Source: Dirofilaria immitis (Eukaryota > Nematoda > Chromadorea > Rhabditida > Onchocercidae). From it: 64,000 nt of DNA. The position numbers were made by a program, and so were the translations under genes. The notes under the pieces were generated by a model. It was given only the letters and a program-made list of their open reading frames with translations, searched no databases and was not told the origin of the DNA. The stretch covers positions 5,830,501 to 5,894,500 of the forward strand of contig JAKNDB010000087.1 in assembly GCA_024305405.1 (NCBI GenBank). The letters are read 5' to 3'. Of the stretch, positions 46,601 through 57,537 are shown piece after piece (the first letter of the stretch is position 1; each line of letters begins with the position of its first letter).

Positions 46601-48455
46601 TTATGTCGAACTATATTGAACTGTGACCGCCGGACAGTATTTGAGTTGTCGTCGATTGAAAATTACTTCGAGTACTCTAGCTAAACAATTTTATACAAAA
46701 GGATAAAATATTATGAATTTATTGAAAGAGATGTTAATTGTCAAGCAGCACTAAATTGGTGATCATTTTTAGAACTTTTACATAATAGCGCAGTTCCAGC
46801 CTTCTTCCTTTTTTTTGCGCTGAAATCTCAACAAAATTTGTGGCGTATGGACGGTCTGAATTGAATATCAAGAAATGTAAAAGGGTTTTTCAATGACAAA
46901 TATGTTCTGATAACATAGCTCACTGATTTATAATAACTAGCAAATTACGCACTGCATGGGATGTTTCCGAAATCTTTTACTTCTCTTTTTAAATATTAGA
47001 ATTTAAAAGAGATTAGAAGATATAGCTATAGTGAGATTGCATTTGTAATCAAATAATTTGATCTAACTTAAAATCTCTGATAATAAATTAATGCATGCAC
47101 AATTCTGCAACAAAAGATTGATTGATTCAAAAGCAAATGAGCTTTTAAAGTTAAAATTTGCCTGAGATATATTTTTAAGATTCTCGTAGCATTTCAACAC
47201 TTCTCGTTCTATATTTTCCTATTAATTATCAATTACTTGGAGACATAAATTCAATTAATTTTTTTTTGATTTCAAAAGCCGGAAAGTATTAAAAATAAAA
47301 AAGCTCACAAATGAGAATTTCATTCAAAAATGGCTATTAAATACATACTGCAGTAGTCGTCCAAGAAATTGAAAAAATGCAGTACAGAAATTCTGACGAC
47401 AAAAATTTAATTCTCCTATTTTTAAGTCTGAGAATAATCATCCTGTTATAAGTTAACAAAAAGAGTTTAATTCTTTTAAACTAGGGAAACTAACCATACA
47501 TCGGATAATTAAATTTGAAAGTTGAATGAATTGAGTTTCGGAATTTTCTCTCATCTGCTATATTCAATTAACCTCTTGTCAACTGAATTAGAAGAACGCA
47601 AAAACTGGACTTTAAGAATTGCCGATTCTAAAAGTGAATTGCGTATCGTCAAGTGGACAAATTAACTTCCAATTAATAAAATTATGTAGTTGCCATAGCT
47701 CTGGTTTCGATTTAATAATAATTTGTTCAAATCTAAAATTTATAACCCAAAGATATAAATGTATTTATCTCAATTTTTTCATCAATAACTTAACAATATC
47801 CTTATAAAAGATTTAAAAAATGAGGGAGGAAAGAGGAATAATACTGTAATAAATTATGATGAAAAAGGTTGGAATATAAAATTAATGAAGAGATAGTTTT
47901 TTCATCGTTATTCAGATACTTTTCGTCTGCATCAATATAAATTAAGAACAAAAAGAGTATGGAGGATGCTAAGACTTCGAAAAAAAAAGGTTTTGAAAAT
48001 CAGGTCAACTCAAGAACTATTTTTAAAGAATGAAATCATTAATCATCAGCAGGAATCAAATCAGTAATGATGTAAGTAATTATAATAATTACAAAGTTGG
48101 AAATGGAAGTCAAGCTAAAATTTTTGCTACCATAATTAAGAGGATATCATATCTCTATCAGTCTCGTACTGATTGCGAGAAAGTAGATGATTGCGAATTA
48201 TGCATTTGAAGATGCAGGATCATAATAACTGAAAATAGCATTATAATCTTTCAGCAGATCTTTCAGAAGCATAAGGAAGTTAAAAAAGAAAAATAAGAAT
48301 ATCTATTCGTTATTTTGGAAAATTTAAATAATTCGAAAGAAATTTTCCGAACAAAAGATTACCAACATTTTCAATGTATAACTAAAGCGCACTTTTTCAA
48401 AAAATGAATCTCAAGAAAATAAAATTTTCGAGAGTTTTTCTATGTTCTCTTTCAT
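43641..48455. other. gene-poor AT-rich region
   Basis: No confident gene. The open frame 45312-45500 (+) is Lys-rich and unremarkable. A short GC-richer patch at 46620-46700 (+) gives TAGQYLSCRRLKITSSTL before a stop, without partner exons. The part next to the BEL/Pao relic may hold further unrecognisable retroelement decay. Confidence 0.4.
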
Positions 48456-48599
48456 TTATTTCGATTCATTTATTTTCTGCTTAGAGAAATCAAGTCTTGA
48501 AATGAAATTGAATCTTTGAAAACTTTGATGTGTGGTGACAACGGCGTAGCACTCGTCTGAGGATTCATCTTCATGATGCTGTATTTTACCGGAGAAAAA
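48456..48599 (-). CDS. possible terminal exon of an unknown gene
   Basis: On minus, after TTTCTCTAG, a phase-0 frame of 47 codons runs to TAA at 48456-48458 and contains HHEDESSDECYAVVTTHQSF. The composition is coding-like against a noisy background. A second frame through the same DNA is also protein-like (MKMNPQTSATPLSPHIK before a GTTTTC donor), so the frame is not settled. It lies 667 bp downstream of the Cys-module gene on the same strand. No family recognised. Confidence 0.3.
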   Translation of the reverse strand, partial: FFSGKIQHHEDESSDECYAVVTTHQSFQRFNFISRLDFSKQKINESK

Positions 48600-49265
48600 C
48601 TAGAGAAATTTCAAAAATTTCCTTAATAAATGGCAAATTTTTTCTTTTTCAAAAAAATAAATAAATGAGAAGGAAATTTACGAAAATTAAGAAACTTCTT
48701 ATCTCATTCTTACGATATATCAAATCTGCAAATGCTCGAGCTATCACTATTTCTCGTCACCTTTATTCTGGTATTTGGTTTCTCAATTTCATTAAAATGA
48801 TATGTTTTCGATGTTATCAAATTTTATAGAACGGCAGAATAAAAAACACTATTAAAAAATTTTCATAAAATACTGCTTATGTATTGAAAATCGAGGACAA
48901 TATCTTTTCTGTCGGGAAATATTTGTGTATTTTCAACGAATAAATACATATAGCCTTTATACAGAGTGTTTATTCGTCTTTCGAATGAGGATATTCTTCA
49001 TTTGCTTTTTATGTTTTGTTTTATTTCCATTTATTCATCATCTATATTCTGTTCTAAGTTTTTTAAAGCTGCTTTTATAAAGAAAAAATCAGAATTTTGT
49101 ATTAATCAATAATTCCCTTTAGGCTTGATTATTGAGTGAATAAGAGAAGTTTGCTAGATATGACAAAGTTAAAATCTTTCTTCATTCCACATTATAAATT
49201 CGTATAAAGCCTTTGAAATTTGAAATATAAATTGACATTAATAAAGTGAATTAAATTAAAATTGA
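48600..49265. other. intergenic spacer
   Basis: AT-rich, no gene seen. 3' flank of the Cys-module gene ending at 49266. Confidence 0.5.
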
Positions 49266-52200
49266 TTAGTATGTATCTAAATGATCCAGAATATTCTTTG
49301 CCAGTGTTTGAATGGTAAATCCAACTGCTTCACATTTATTTTTGCAACAGCATAACAAATGATTCTTCTCGAGATACTCAGTATCAGTGACCTTTGCAAC
49401 GCATTCATTTTCTAAAGCTTTCAATTCGACACAGAATATACGGTCATCTGAAATGTTGTGAATAATCTATACGCTCTAAACAAGAAAGCAAAAGTTAAAT
49501 GAAAATGAAATCTTATTTGAAAATTGAAACAGTCAAGTTTATGAAATATATACGATATGTAATTTCAAACTCCTTTTGGATAATGCTTAGCAATTAGTTT
49601 TAATAATTGGATCTGATTTTAAAATTCAAATAATAAATTAAATGCATGTAAGATTAAATATTCATAACAGTAAGTAAATCAATTGGTTATATATCATTTC
49701 GATGAAAAACAAAAAAGATTTTAAATAAATAATAGATTCACCAGAATAATCTCTCGTCATCTGTTCTAAAATTTGGCATCCAAAATCTTATTGAAAATAC
49801 AAATTCGTCCCTCTAATCTATTATTTGACTGTATCTCAATGTATAGGAAATATGCCAAAGTTTTACATAATTTAGTTAGCATCAAATAACTTCAATGCCA
49901 ACTACAACTAAATATTGAGTGAGACTTTATTTATAATCAGTTTTAGTATTTAAGCTTTTTAAAATAGATTCTTTCCGAAAACTGGATTTGATGTCATATC
50001 GAAATGAGTCCATACTTCAGAAACATAATAAATTTTATATTTGAAAGTAAAAAAACACTAACCATTGAATTCCCATATATTTGATTTTGAATGAGCACAT
50101 TTTCCACTAGTTATAACATCGGCATTTTCCACTACACTAAGCTATCAATTATCATTATTTAATCAAAGCCACTATAGAAATGACTAAGTTGAATTGATTT
50201 ACATGGCTTTAACTCTTCATAAAGGTTTGTCTCAATAGTTTTAATGCTCAAAACAAAACAAAAAATTTACTTCACAAAATAAATCATGTAGTAAAATTCT
50301 ATTTCATGTCAAGCGTTTCAATTCATATTGACTTTATTGAGTGATATTTGCAATAGCCTCTATATAAAAAGATTAATTTAAATTTACTGTATAAAACTGC
50401 ATTTAGAAGAAGCCATAGATTAGAGCTATGAACATTTGTAAATAAACAAGTGATATGAAATGAAAGCATATATAAATGAGCTTACTATCAATATCCAAAG
50501 TTGCATAAATATCGGGAGAATGACACCATATTTCCCCTTTTGTACCAAATGATCTGATAATGTGTTGAGATATTCTTTTCGGATCTGCAATTCGTTATGT
50601 CATTAAATCTATGAAATTAATGTTCCATTTGATTGAAAATAAAGCATCCAAATTATAATAAAAGCAATAGCTGAAAATTGAATTCAATAAAAGATTCATC
50701 ATTCTACCAAAAATTGCATTTTCTAGCAAATAGATTTTAATTTATTCGAAATAAGAAATTCAAGTGCGTTCCGTTTTTGTTTTGAGCAGATTATCTATCA
50801 TATGCTTCGAACTTTTTCGTCGATAAAATAGTTTTGATTTAAAAATACTTTTTAAACAATACTGTAAAATGAAGCTCTTGCGTTATCAGTATTCTCTGCA
50901 GTTTTATTCGATGCCATGAATACTCATTACATGCATCAGCATAATTATCGTATGAACGACAGAAACAATATGCTTTCCCTTTCTGACTTGTGGAACAAAG
51001 CGATGATGTTGATCCTGCCCTTAAGTGCTAAGTTTCATAGTAAATTTAAATTTCAATCCAAGTTTCGTATTAGCATAAAAAAATGCTTAATTAAAAAAGC
51101 GAAAAGAGAGCAATGAGATATTAATACATTCAAAATAGATTATCGAGGTGCTAGCAGAAGTTGATTCCAGATACATTCATATCGAGACTAGACCTTGATT
51201 TTATGAATGGTCGTTTAATGCTTTACAGTGACTAGTACTGATACACATATATCCACTAAAGTGACTATCTTAAATGTTAACTTACTCAATCCACATAGCA
51301 TATGCGATATGATTGAGATGTTTACGAGCGTTTTTGGCTATTACATGTGTTACTCCACCACCCGATACATAAAATTCTATTTCTGGAAAAAAATAAAATA
51401 AAACTTGTAATGATTTCATGACGATGTATAAAAAGTTTGTGACCTACATGTATAGATTTCTCTAAGTCTAACCAATTCATGAAAATTATGGCTTCATAAG
51501 GAAGATGAGAATGCACGGAAAGTTTCGTTCATATTTTATAATCATGCGAATATAAACATCTTTGCATGCTAATTTAATGACGATGAAAACCCAAAAGCCT
51601 TAAATTATTCAGTGGAAAAAAAATCGTTACTGATCTAATATACTTTTAACGCCAAAATTAAAGCGGAGAAATCTTACCCATTATCTCACTAGTATCAATC
51701 ACTTCATCTCACTAACTTCTTCCTAACTTGGCTACTTAGTCTAATTAAGTATGAGTAGCATTGAACAACAGCAGATCAATAAATCAATAAATTATAGATA
51801 CCACTTTCATTCTTTTTAAAATCATTTCAGTATAACAATAAGATGTATATGTGAGGAATATTCTTTGCATTTGATATGGTACATTTTGAAGTTTCTGTTG
51901 ATTATACTGCATGCATTGCGTCAAATTCTCTAGGGGCTAAAATTTTCAATTTGATTTATGGATAGGTATCAGCAGGTTGAAATATCATATTTTAAAGATA
52001 TTTTACTATTTTCATTTTATTTAAGAAATAATTTCTTATCGCTATTGATTATCACCTGTTTTGGTATAATTGACGTTGCTAACGACAGGTATTTGAAAGC
52101 ACAATTTTACCTGTTCCTTTTTTCAATCCAGAATTTTTGCAGCTGAAGTTGATAATCTTTGATGTATTTTGCACTAGTAATGTCAACTACGCTGATTATT

Positions 52201-53687
52201 TCATATTAACGAACGTTTTTCTGTAAATAATTCTTTTCTTCTCGTGTTAAAAAGCTAACCCAACTTCGAGCTATACTTATTATTTCTGTCGCAAGTTTTT
52301 CGTCACATGGTGTCTTAGAATTAACTTCTGTACGACAACGACATGCAAAAATTTTTAGCGGCATGTAATTTGTTTCAAGCATTATTTTTTCTCGGCAAGA
52401 TTGCAAATTTGTATAATTAAGATTTACCTAAAAAAGGTTTGAATAGAACCAATTATTAACTTTCTAATTAAATGAAATTGAAATTTATTTTTTAAGGGGA
52501 ATAAATTAGAGAATTTTAGAACTTACTTCTACTTCAACGTAATGACATTTCCCATCTTCCAGCAATGCGTATGAAAAGTCAATTGGATAAAATGCACTGC
52601 CTACAGATCAAAAATTGATTTCAAAAGATATGATCATTACTTTTATAAGCTGATTTTAAAATGTCTGCATTGCGTTTCCAGAAAACACAAGAGCAATCAA
52701 TTTATTTCACTCAAGCCATTTCTTTTCAATTGTCGATGTTTTCTTGTAAGTCTAATTATCACTGGCAAGAGAATTCATATGAACAAGAAATAACAGTTCA
52801 GAAAACTGATCTTTCTTTTGATCATCATTCTTTACCTATTTCAACATTGCTTATTAGCGCTTCTTTATACAATGTTTCAAAATCTTTTGCCGCAGTAATA
52901 GATGAAATATTCCGATGCTTCTAGCATAACAAAAAAGAAACATTCCGTTATTTATCTTGCCATTTCATGGCTCATTCTCAGAAATTAGGCTTTTTTTCAC
53001 ATATTTTGTAGGAACAAAAAATAAAGTTATTTAGATAAATACGAATATTTCATGAAATAGCTTATCAAACATCGAGATGTATGATAAATGCTGTAATTGA
53101 TTAACTAACCTGGTTGTTGGAATAAAACGAAATCATTATTTGGTAAACGAAAGTCCATATCTAACAAAGTAGTATTATCAATGTAATGCAATAGGCATGA
53201 TCTTGATGGTGGTTTATTAATTAGGATTAAATCATTGAACAGGAACTGATATTGGGGATTATATTTACAATAATAAAATACGGTTTTTGCATTAAGTTTG
53301 TCCAATATTAGACCCTGAAATCAATTCCTTTAGTGTTATGAATAAAATAGAACAAAGATTAAAAAATTAATTTGAGTAAGCATCATAACTTTAATGAACT
53401 TGAAATAAGTGATGAAATGATTATTTGACTAAAACAGTTCTCAACCTTTACTAGCAATGAATTTGCAAGTAAACAAGATAAAATTAAAACAGTTAAAAAT
53501 GATTATTTCTTTGAAGAAAATCAATCGCTATTAATATACTATGCTTAGCATTCTCAAATGAGCATATCTTTATTTTTAAAGAAAAAACTGACATTATAAT
53601 TACAAAATGTTTGATAATTGCAACAACACAGTGCTTCGAAATGGTCTGTTGCAAGCGGAACGTTCATTAAACACATATCCATCAATG
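49266..53687 (-). CDS. multi-module Cys-rich extracellular-type protein (3' part of the cluster)
   Basis: Exons in transcript order: 53593-53687, 53110-53314, 52836-52920, 52527-52600, 52277-52427, 51286-51382, about 50925-51019, 50486-50584, 50063-50131 and 49266-49447 (TAA). Four exons carry one module with spacing C-x(9-17)-CxC-x(3-9)-C: ATDHFEALCCCNYQTFCNY; PLKIFACRCRTEVNSKTPCD; KGKAYCFCRSYDNYADACN; EKNHLLCCCKNKCEAVGFT. Between modules lie aromatic- and Leu-rich spacers such as GEIWCHSPDIYATLDID. Most junctions keep phase with canonical sites. Exceptions are exon 52836-52920, which changes frame at the T4 run 52885-52888, and the 50925-51019 to 50486-50584 junction, where no canonical donor preserves both the last Cys and the phase. 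The N-terminus lacks a clear signal peptide (first Mets in MDMCLMNVPL), and the first module seems to begin in the preceding coding region (53760-55916), so both may be one gene separated here by an uncorrected base. No known family recognised; extracellular location is inferred from the cysteines and from the signal peptide of the upstream part. Confidence 0.7.
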
Positions 53688-53759
53688 CTACAAATTTCTC
53701 TTAAATTCGTTAATTTTTGATAGATATGATAAATGATTACTGTTCTTCTGACAATCTCC

Positions 53760-55916
53760 TCATTTTGAATCTAGATAGTCGCCGGTGAAAGACCATACGA
53801 TCGGCCATAGCCATTCAAAATTACATGTCAATAACACGATTGGTTTTAATCTAATAGATGCGCTCATTAAAATTGGACCTTTAGTGCATATAATAACTCT
53901 AGAATTGCCGCGGTCATCAACATTATGGTTCTTACAAAATAAGTAATATCCATTTCCAATATTAACTTTTAAATTTAGTTTGAATTTAAAAATGAGTTAA
54001 ATTCAAAATTAATTGACTTCACACGCAGTTTTATTGTAATTTTAAGCACTGTGTTTCTCGAATAAGCTGAAAATTTTTGAATTATGGAATTATTTAAATT
54101 TAGTTCAAAGATTATGAAAAGACTAAGTTGGAAACTTTTCAACAATATCGATGCCTACGCTTTAACTGAATGCATCGCGTTTTGACAATATCCATCAAGC
54201 GAATGTCCCAGTTTGCATAATAATGGCATCCAGCAGCTACTCCATCCGTAAAAATACTGTAACCAGGTTTCCCGGTCCGAAATTTATCAGTCAGCAAATA
54301 GTATTTATATCCTGTATTTGAAATTTCCAGATAAAATGGACAATACTGCAAATAGAATAGATCATTGGCTTCTTTAAAAGAAATTTTTTGAGCATTTCGA
54401 TCCCAAAATATTCTACTGACAGTAGTGAAATTCAATTATTAGCATAAATTTCACATGTTTTTCGACTAGAACCGAACGATCATAAGGTCTAAGTCAGAAA
54501 AGTTACATGACAATAAAATCAGAATGACTTGCATGTGAATAGCTCAATTGCGTATATATCTATTAAGTAAGCAGACATGAAAATAAAAAGAAAAGAATAA
54601 TGGAAGATGATAACAGAACAGATGACATGAAAAATCTATTCTTTTACAGAAAACTAAGGACAGAATTGAAAAGATTAAAAGTTCTTTAAAAATTAAAATA
54701 AAAAGTTACACTTTTGGTACGCATTCCATTCAAAATATGTTCCATTTTTCCTTGAAGTGTAACTTTCTTCGTCTTTTATCATATTTATAAGTATATCTTG
54801 TATTGCTGTGATTAAATATGGCACACGTCATAAATTCGTTGTAAGCCGTTAACTGCTCGGTACCTACCAATATACTGTTTGAAATTCGATCTGAAAAATA
54901 AAAAATAATCTAAAGTTTCAAAAGGATTAATTCTAAAGAGAAGTTTTTAATCATTCTTAAAAATTCCAAAATATCTACCTTGACAGTTGCCAATCAAATC
55001 GCCATAACAACAACATTCATAGCCATATTCATCGTACGTCATCCAAACGATACATTCGTTATCTTCCTGAAAATTGATATCACTCCTTCTCTTTTAACCC
55101 AAATATTAGTAACTGAGTTTTGTTTCAAATAATGACAACGTTTTAAATCATCAGTTCAAAATTTCTATTGGCTTTTTTTGAATCATAAACTTTTGTCAAA
55201 TAAAATTTGGCGAGTTAAAATGTAGTAAATGATCCATAAATCTGAATTAATATTCAAAGTTTAAAATGTCGACATGCGAAGTATTCTGCATTCTGCATTG
55301 TAAATCCTTCATATATCCCATATTTGCAGTACTATATGGCCCGAGACGAATAATTTCATGAGCCAATCGATAACGCGTTTGCTCAAATTGTCGATTGTAT
55401 AAACTGCTCTGATCGAAAATATCACTGGCAGTCACAAAACACACATTGTTGTTGGTTGTTATCGGAACCTCAACGTCACGCAGGTCACAGAAAAATTCTT
55501 TATTATCAACAGTAAAACATTTCAAGAGCGATTTCCTAGATTAATTTAAGCTACTGTGCTAAGTAAGTTTTTAATTAAAATAGTCAGTATTTTGGAATTT
55601 TTGAAAGTTCTGAAATTCAGAGATTTCTGTTTCTAAACTTTGAAGATTTAAAAATTGAATTGAACGCACTTTTTGAAGTTCTCTGCGTTGCACACTTTCA
55701 TGGGAGTATTCACTTCACGTATTCTATTTGTTATATAGTAGCTTTCATCAATATAAAATTGAGTAGCATTGTTATAATTAAGAACTTCGTTAAGTATATA
55801 GTTTCGAATCAAGCTATACTGACGACGGATCAAGAATTGAAGTTTCAAAATAATTCTCCACTGGGCCTCTGTTTTGGCTACGGGACATAACTTACAACAA
55901 AGCAGAAAAATATCAT
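53760..55916 (-). CDS. secreted Cys-module protein (5' part of the cluster)
   Basis: Exons in transcript order: 55670-55916, 55274-55535, 54979-55066, 54712-54890, 54159-54415, 53760-53965 (TGA). Seen: signal peptide MIFFCFVVSYVPVA, then KTEAQWRIILKLQFLIRR. The third exon holds the same Cys module as the neighbouring gene (YGYECCCYGDLIGNCQG). Later exons give YKYYLLTDKFRTGKPGYS, GCHYYANWDIRLMDIVKT and GNGYYLFCKNHNVDDRGN. Two one-base problems exist: a base missing in the GGG at 55882-55884 (plus-strand view), which separates the signal peptide from the rest, and a frame change at the T4 run 54774-54777 in the fourth exon. With these corrected all phases close at about 412 residues. The donor after 55274 (GTCGAC) is weak. 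The ATG lies 19 nt after ATTTCAG (55936), consistent with a trans-spliced first exon. The final exon stops 73 bp before the next coding exon and reads like the start of another module, so the TGA may not be the true end. No known family recognised. Confidence 0.7.
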
Positions 55917-55935
55917 CGTAAGTATTATTTGTTGT

Positions 55936-55944
55936 CTGAAATGT
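55936..55944 (-). promoter_or_regulatory. probable trans-splice acceptor of the Cys-module gene
   Basis: ACATTTCAG on minus, 19 nt upstream of the ATG of a signal-peptide exon; no upstream coding exon joins to it in phase (the frame needed to extend the preceding exon hits a stop). Position-based inference. Confidence 0.5.
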
Positions 55945-56213
55945 TTTTTTATATATAGAAAAATTAAAAGAAATTACGATAAGACAACATACTAATTCTA
56001 AATTTTTAAAAGTTAAAGCATCAAAATCCTTCGCTAAAAACGATAAGAAATATATAATAACCAGTATATATACGTACATATATATATGAAAACATTTTCA
56101 AAGAATATCTTCGTAAGCTGATCACTCAATTTGATTTACTGACGTAATTTAAAAACGAAATATTAATGCTTGAAAGCCTCTCTGATTTTACGTTTAAAGT
56201 TCTTCATTCAAAA

Positions 56214-56891
56214 TCACCATAACCCATGCTGCATAATACAAATTTTTGTATTGGGCATTCTCTTTGCAGAAACGTCCAAATTAGCGCAAAGTGGTTGAGC
56301 GACTTTTCCAAATTCCTTGTATGTTATATCCTGCTCGCCCCACGGATAATCCGGATCATTAAAATATAAGACGTTACCGAAGCCAATCTCGTTGTGATAA
56401 TATTTAATCCCATAGATGCAGTAGTTATACTCTGGTCTAAAAAGAATGTGTAATTCTCAGATTTACCTACCTTACGTAGCTTGATTATCGATTTTTCGAA
56501 AATGCATAAAAGTATTAGAACGAAATGTTTTTGGTCAATTTGAAGTAATATAGGATCCGCTCAAAGATCATGTAATTATCAGATATCGCATGTTACACTT
56601 TATTTGTATTTTGAACATTTGTACTGGTAAGGCATTGATTAACTTTGGCCTTCTGTACATATCTCTTTAAATAGCAAATATTCTACTAAGATAGACATGT
56701 GGATTTTGATTTTGTATATTTCTTACTAAGATAGACATGTAGATTTTGATTTTGTATATTTCAGCGAGAAATTGAATAATATACATAAGAGGTGCTTGAT
56801 TTAATTTACATGTTTGAGCTTACTTATCTATTAAGCATCGATAAATATCCGACATTGGTTTATCGTATTTCAAGTAATATAAATTGTTGAT
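56214..56891 (-). CDS. terminal exons of a third gene in the cluster
   Basis: Exons 56824-56891 and 56214-56436, joined in phase (donor GTAAGC, acceptor TTTTTAG), ending in TGA at 56214-56216. Residues include KYDKPMSDIYRCLIDKPEYN, YHNEIGFGNVLYFNDPDYPW and NTKICIMQHGLW at the end. Cysteine spacing and Tyr/Phe/Asn-rich texture resemble the adjacent Cys-module protein, suggesting a tandem relative, but no full CxC module is seen here. The 5' exons were not identified; candidates are at 57411-57537 and 60660-60737 on the same strand. The gene ends about 280 bp before the next acceptor, close enough for polycistronic processing. Confidence 0.6.
56685..56762. repeat. 40-bp tandem duplication (two copies)
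   Basis: A 40-bp unit beginning ACTAAGATAGACATGT at 56685 is repeated immediately at 56725 with one mismatch (GTGGAT versus GTAGAT). It lies in the intron of the minus-strand gene ending at 56214. Confidence 0.9.
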
Positions 56892-57410
56892 CTAAGGGAG
56901 GAAAATATCTCTGCTACTTTAAAAAATTTAGATTAGAAATTTCATGAGAATTCACAACCTCAAATCCTTAACACTTGAACATCTTTGATTCTTATTTAAT
57001 CGCGTGGAGCTATCTTAGTATCCCCTTTCAAAGTTTAGATTTTTCCGTACAACTTCTAAGTTTGTTCCACAGTCAACATCACCAGAATTATTTAAGCTCA
57101 ATATTTTGTTGATATTACTTACGCCTATACAATCAGTTTGTCATACTCATCAAATGTTTTCTTTGATGATTATTATATGTTTTTTTTTATCTTTATATTA
57201 TCTTCAGTTTAAAGGATAGATTTATTAATTATTAAAGATTTCAATTTTTAAAATTATATTAAAAAGAGAACTGACTTGTATATTGTTGCGTTAACTGGAT
57301 TCAAGCATTCTACTGATATGTTGGCGGAACTTACTATTGTTAAGGATGGATAAGATGTTTTAATCCTTCTTTGAGATGTTTTAATTTTGGCATATGAATT
57401 CTAAATAGGT

Positions 57411-57537
57411 TTAAATTAGTAAGTGGAAGTAACGATCAGTACATAAGGTATTGAGGCACTGGTAGATTTTTTCTGATAGCTTGTGCTTGTTTGGAACAAA
57501 ATCTCCTTGCTTTTGACAAACATCTTGAAAGAATGCC
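57411..57537 (-). CDS. possible exon, Cys-containing
   Basis: A minus-strand frame reads FFQDVCQKQGDFVPNKHKLS then EKIYQCLNTLCTDRY before a TAA at 57411. The pattern IYQC echoes IYRC in the exon at 56824-56891, so it could be an upstream exon or a diverged relative in the cluster. Splice sites were not resolved (possible GTACTG donor inside, weak AAAG acceptor). Confidence 0.3.

Noticed and set aside
52661..52924. 87-codon plus-strand open frame
   Set aside because: It overlaps the minus-strand exon at 52836-52920 of the Cys-module gene and has no support of its own.
54139..54158. Stop codon ending a 98-codon minus frame as the gene end
   Set aside because: A donor at 54158 (GTAGGC) connects in phase to the clearly coding exon 53760-53965, so the frame's own stop is read as intronic.
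55660..55890. 76-codon plus-strand open frame
   Set aside because: Antisense shadow of the first exon (55670-55916) of the secreted Cys-module gene.
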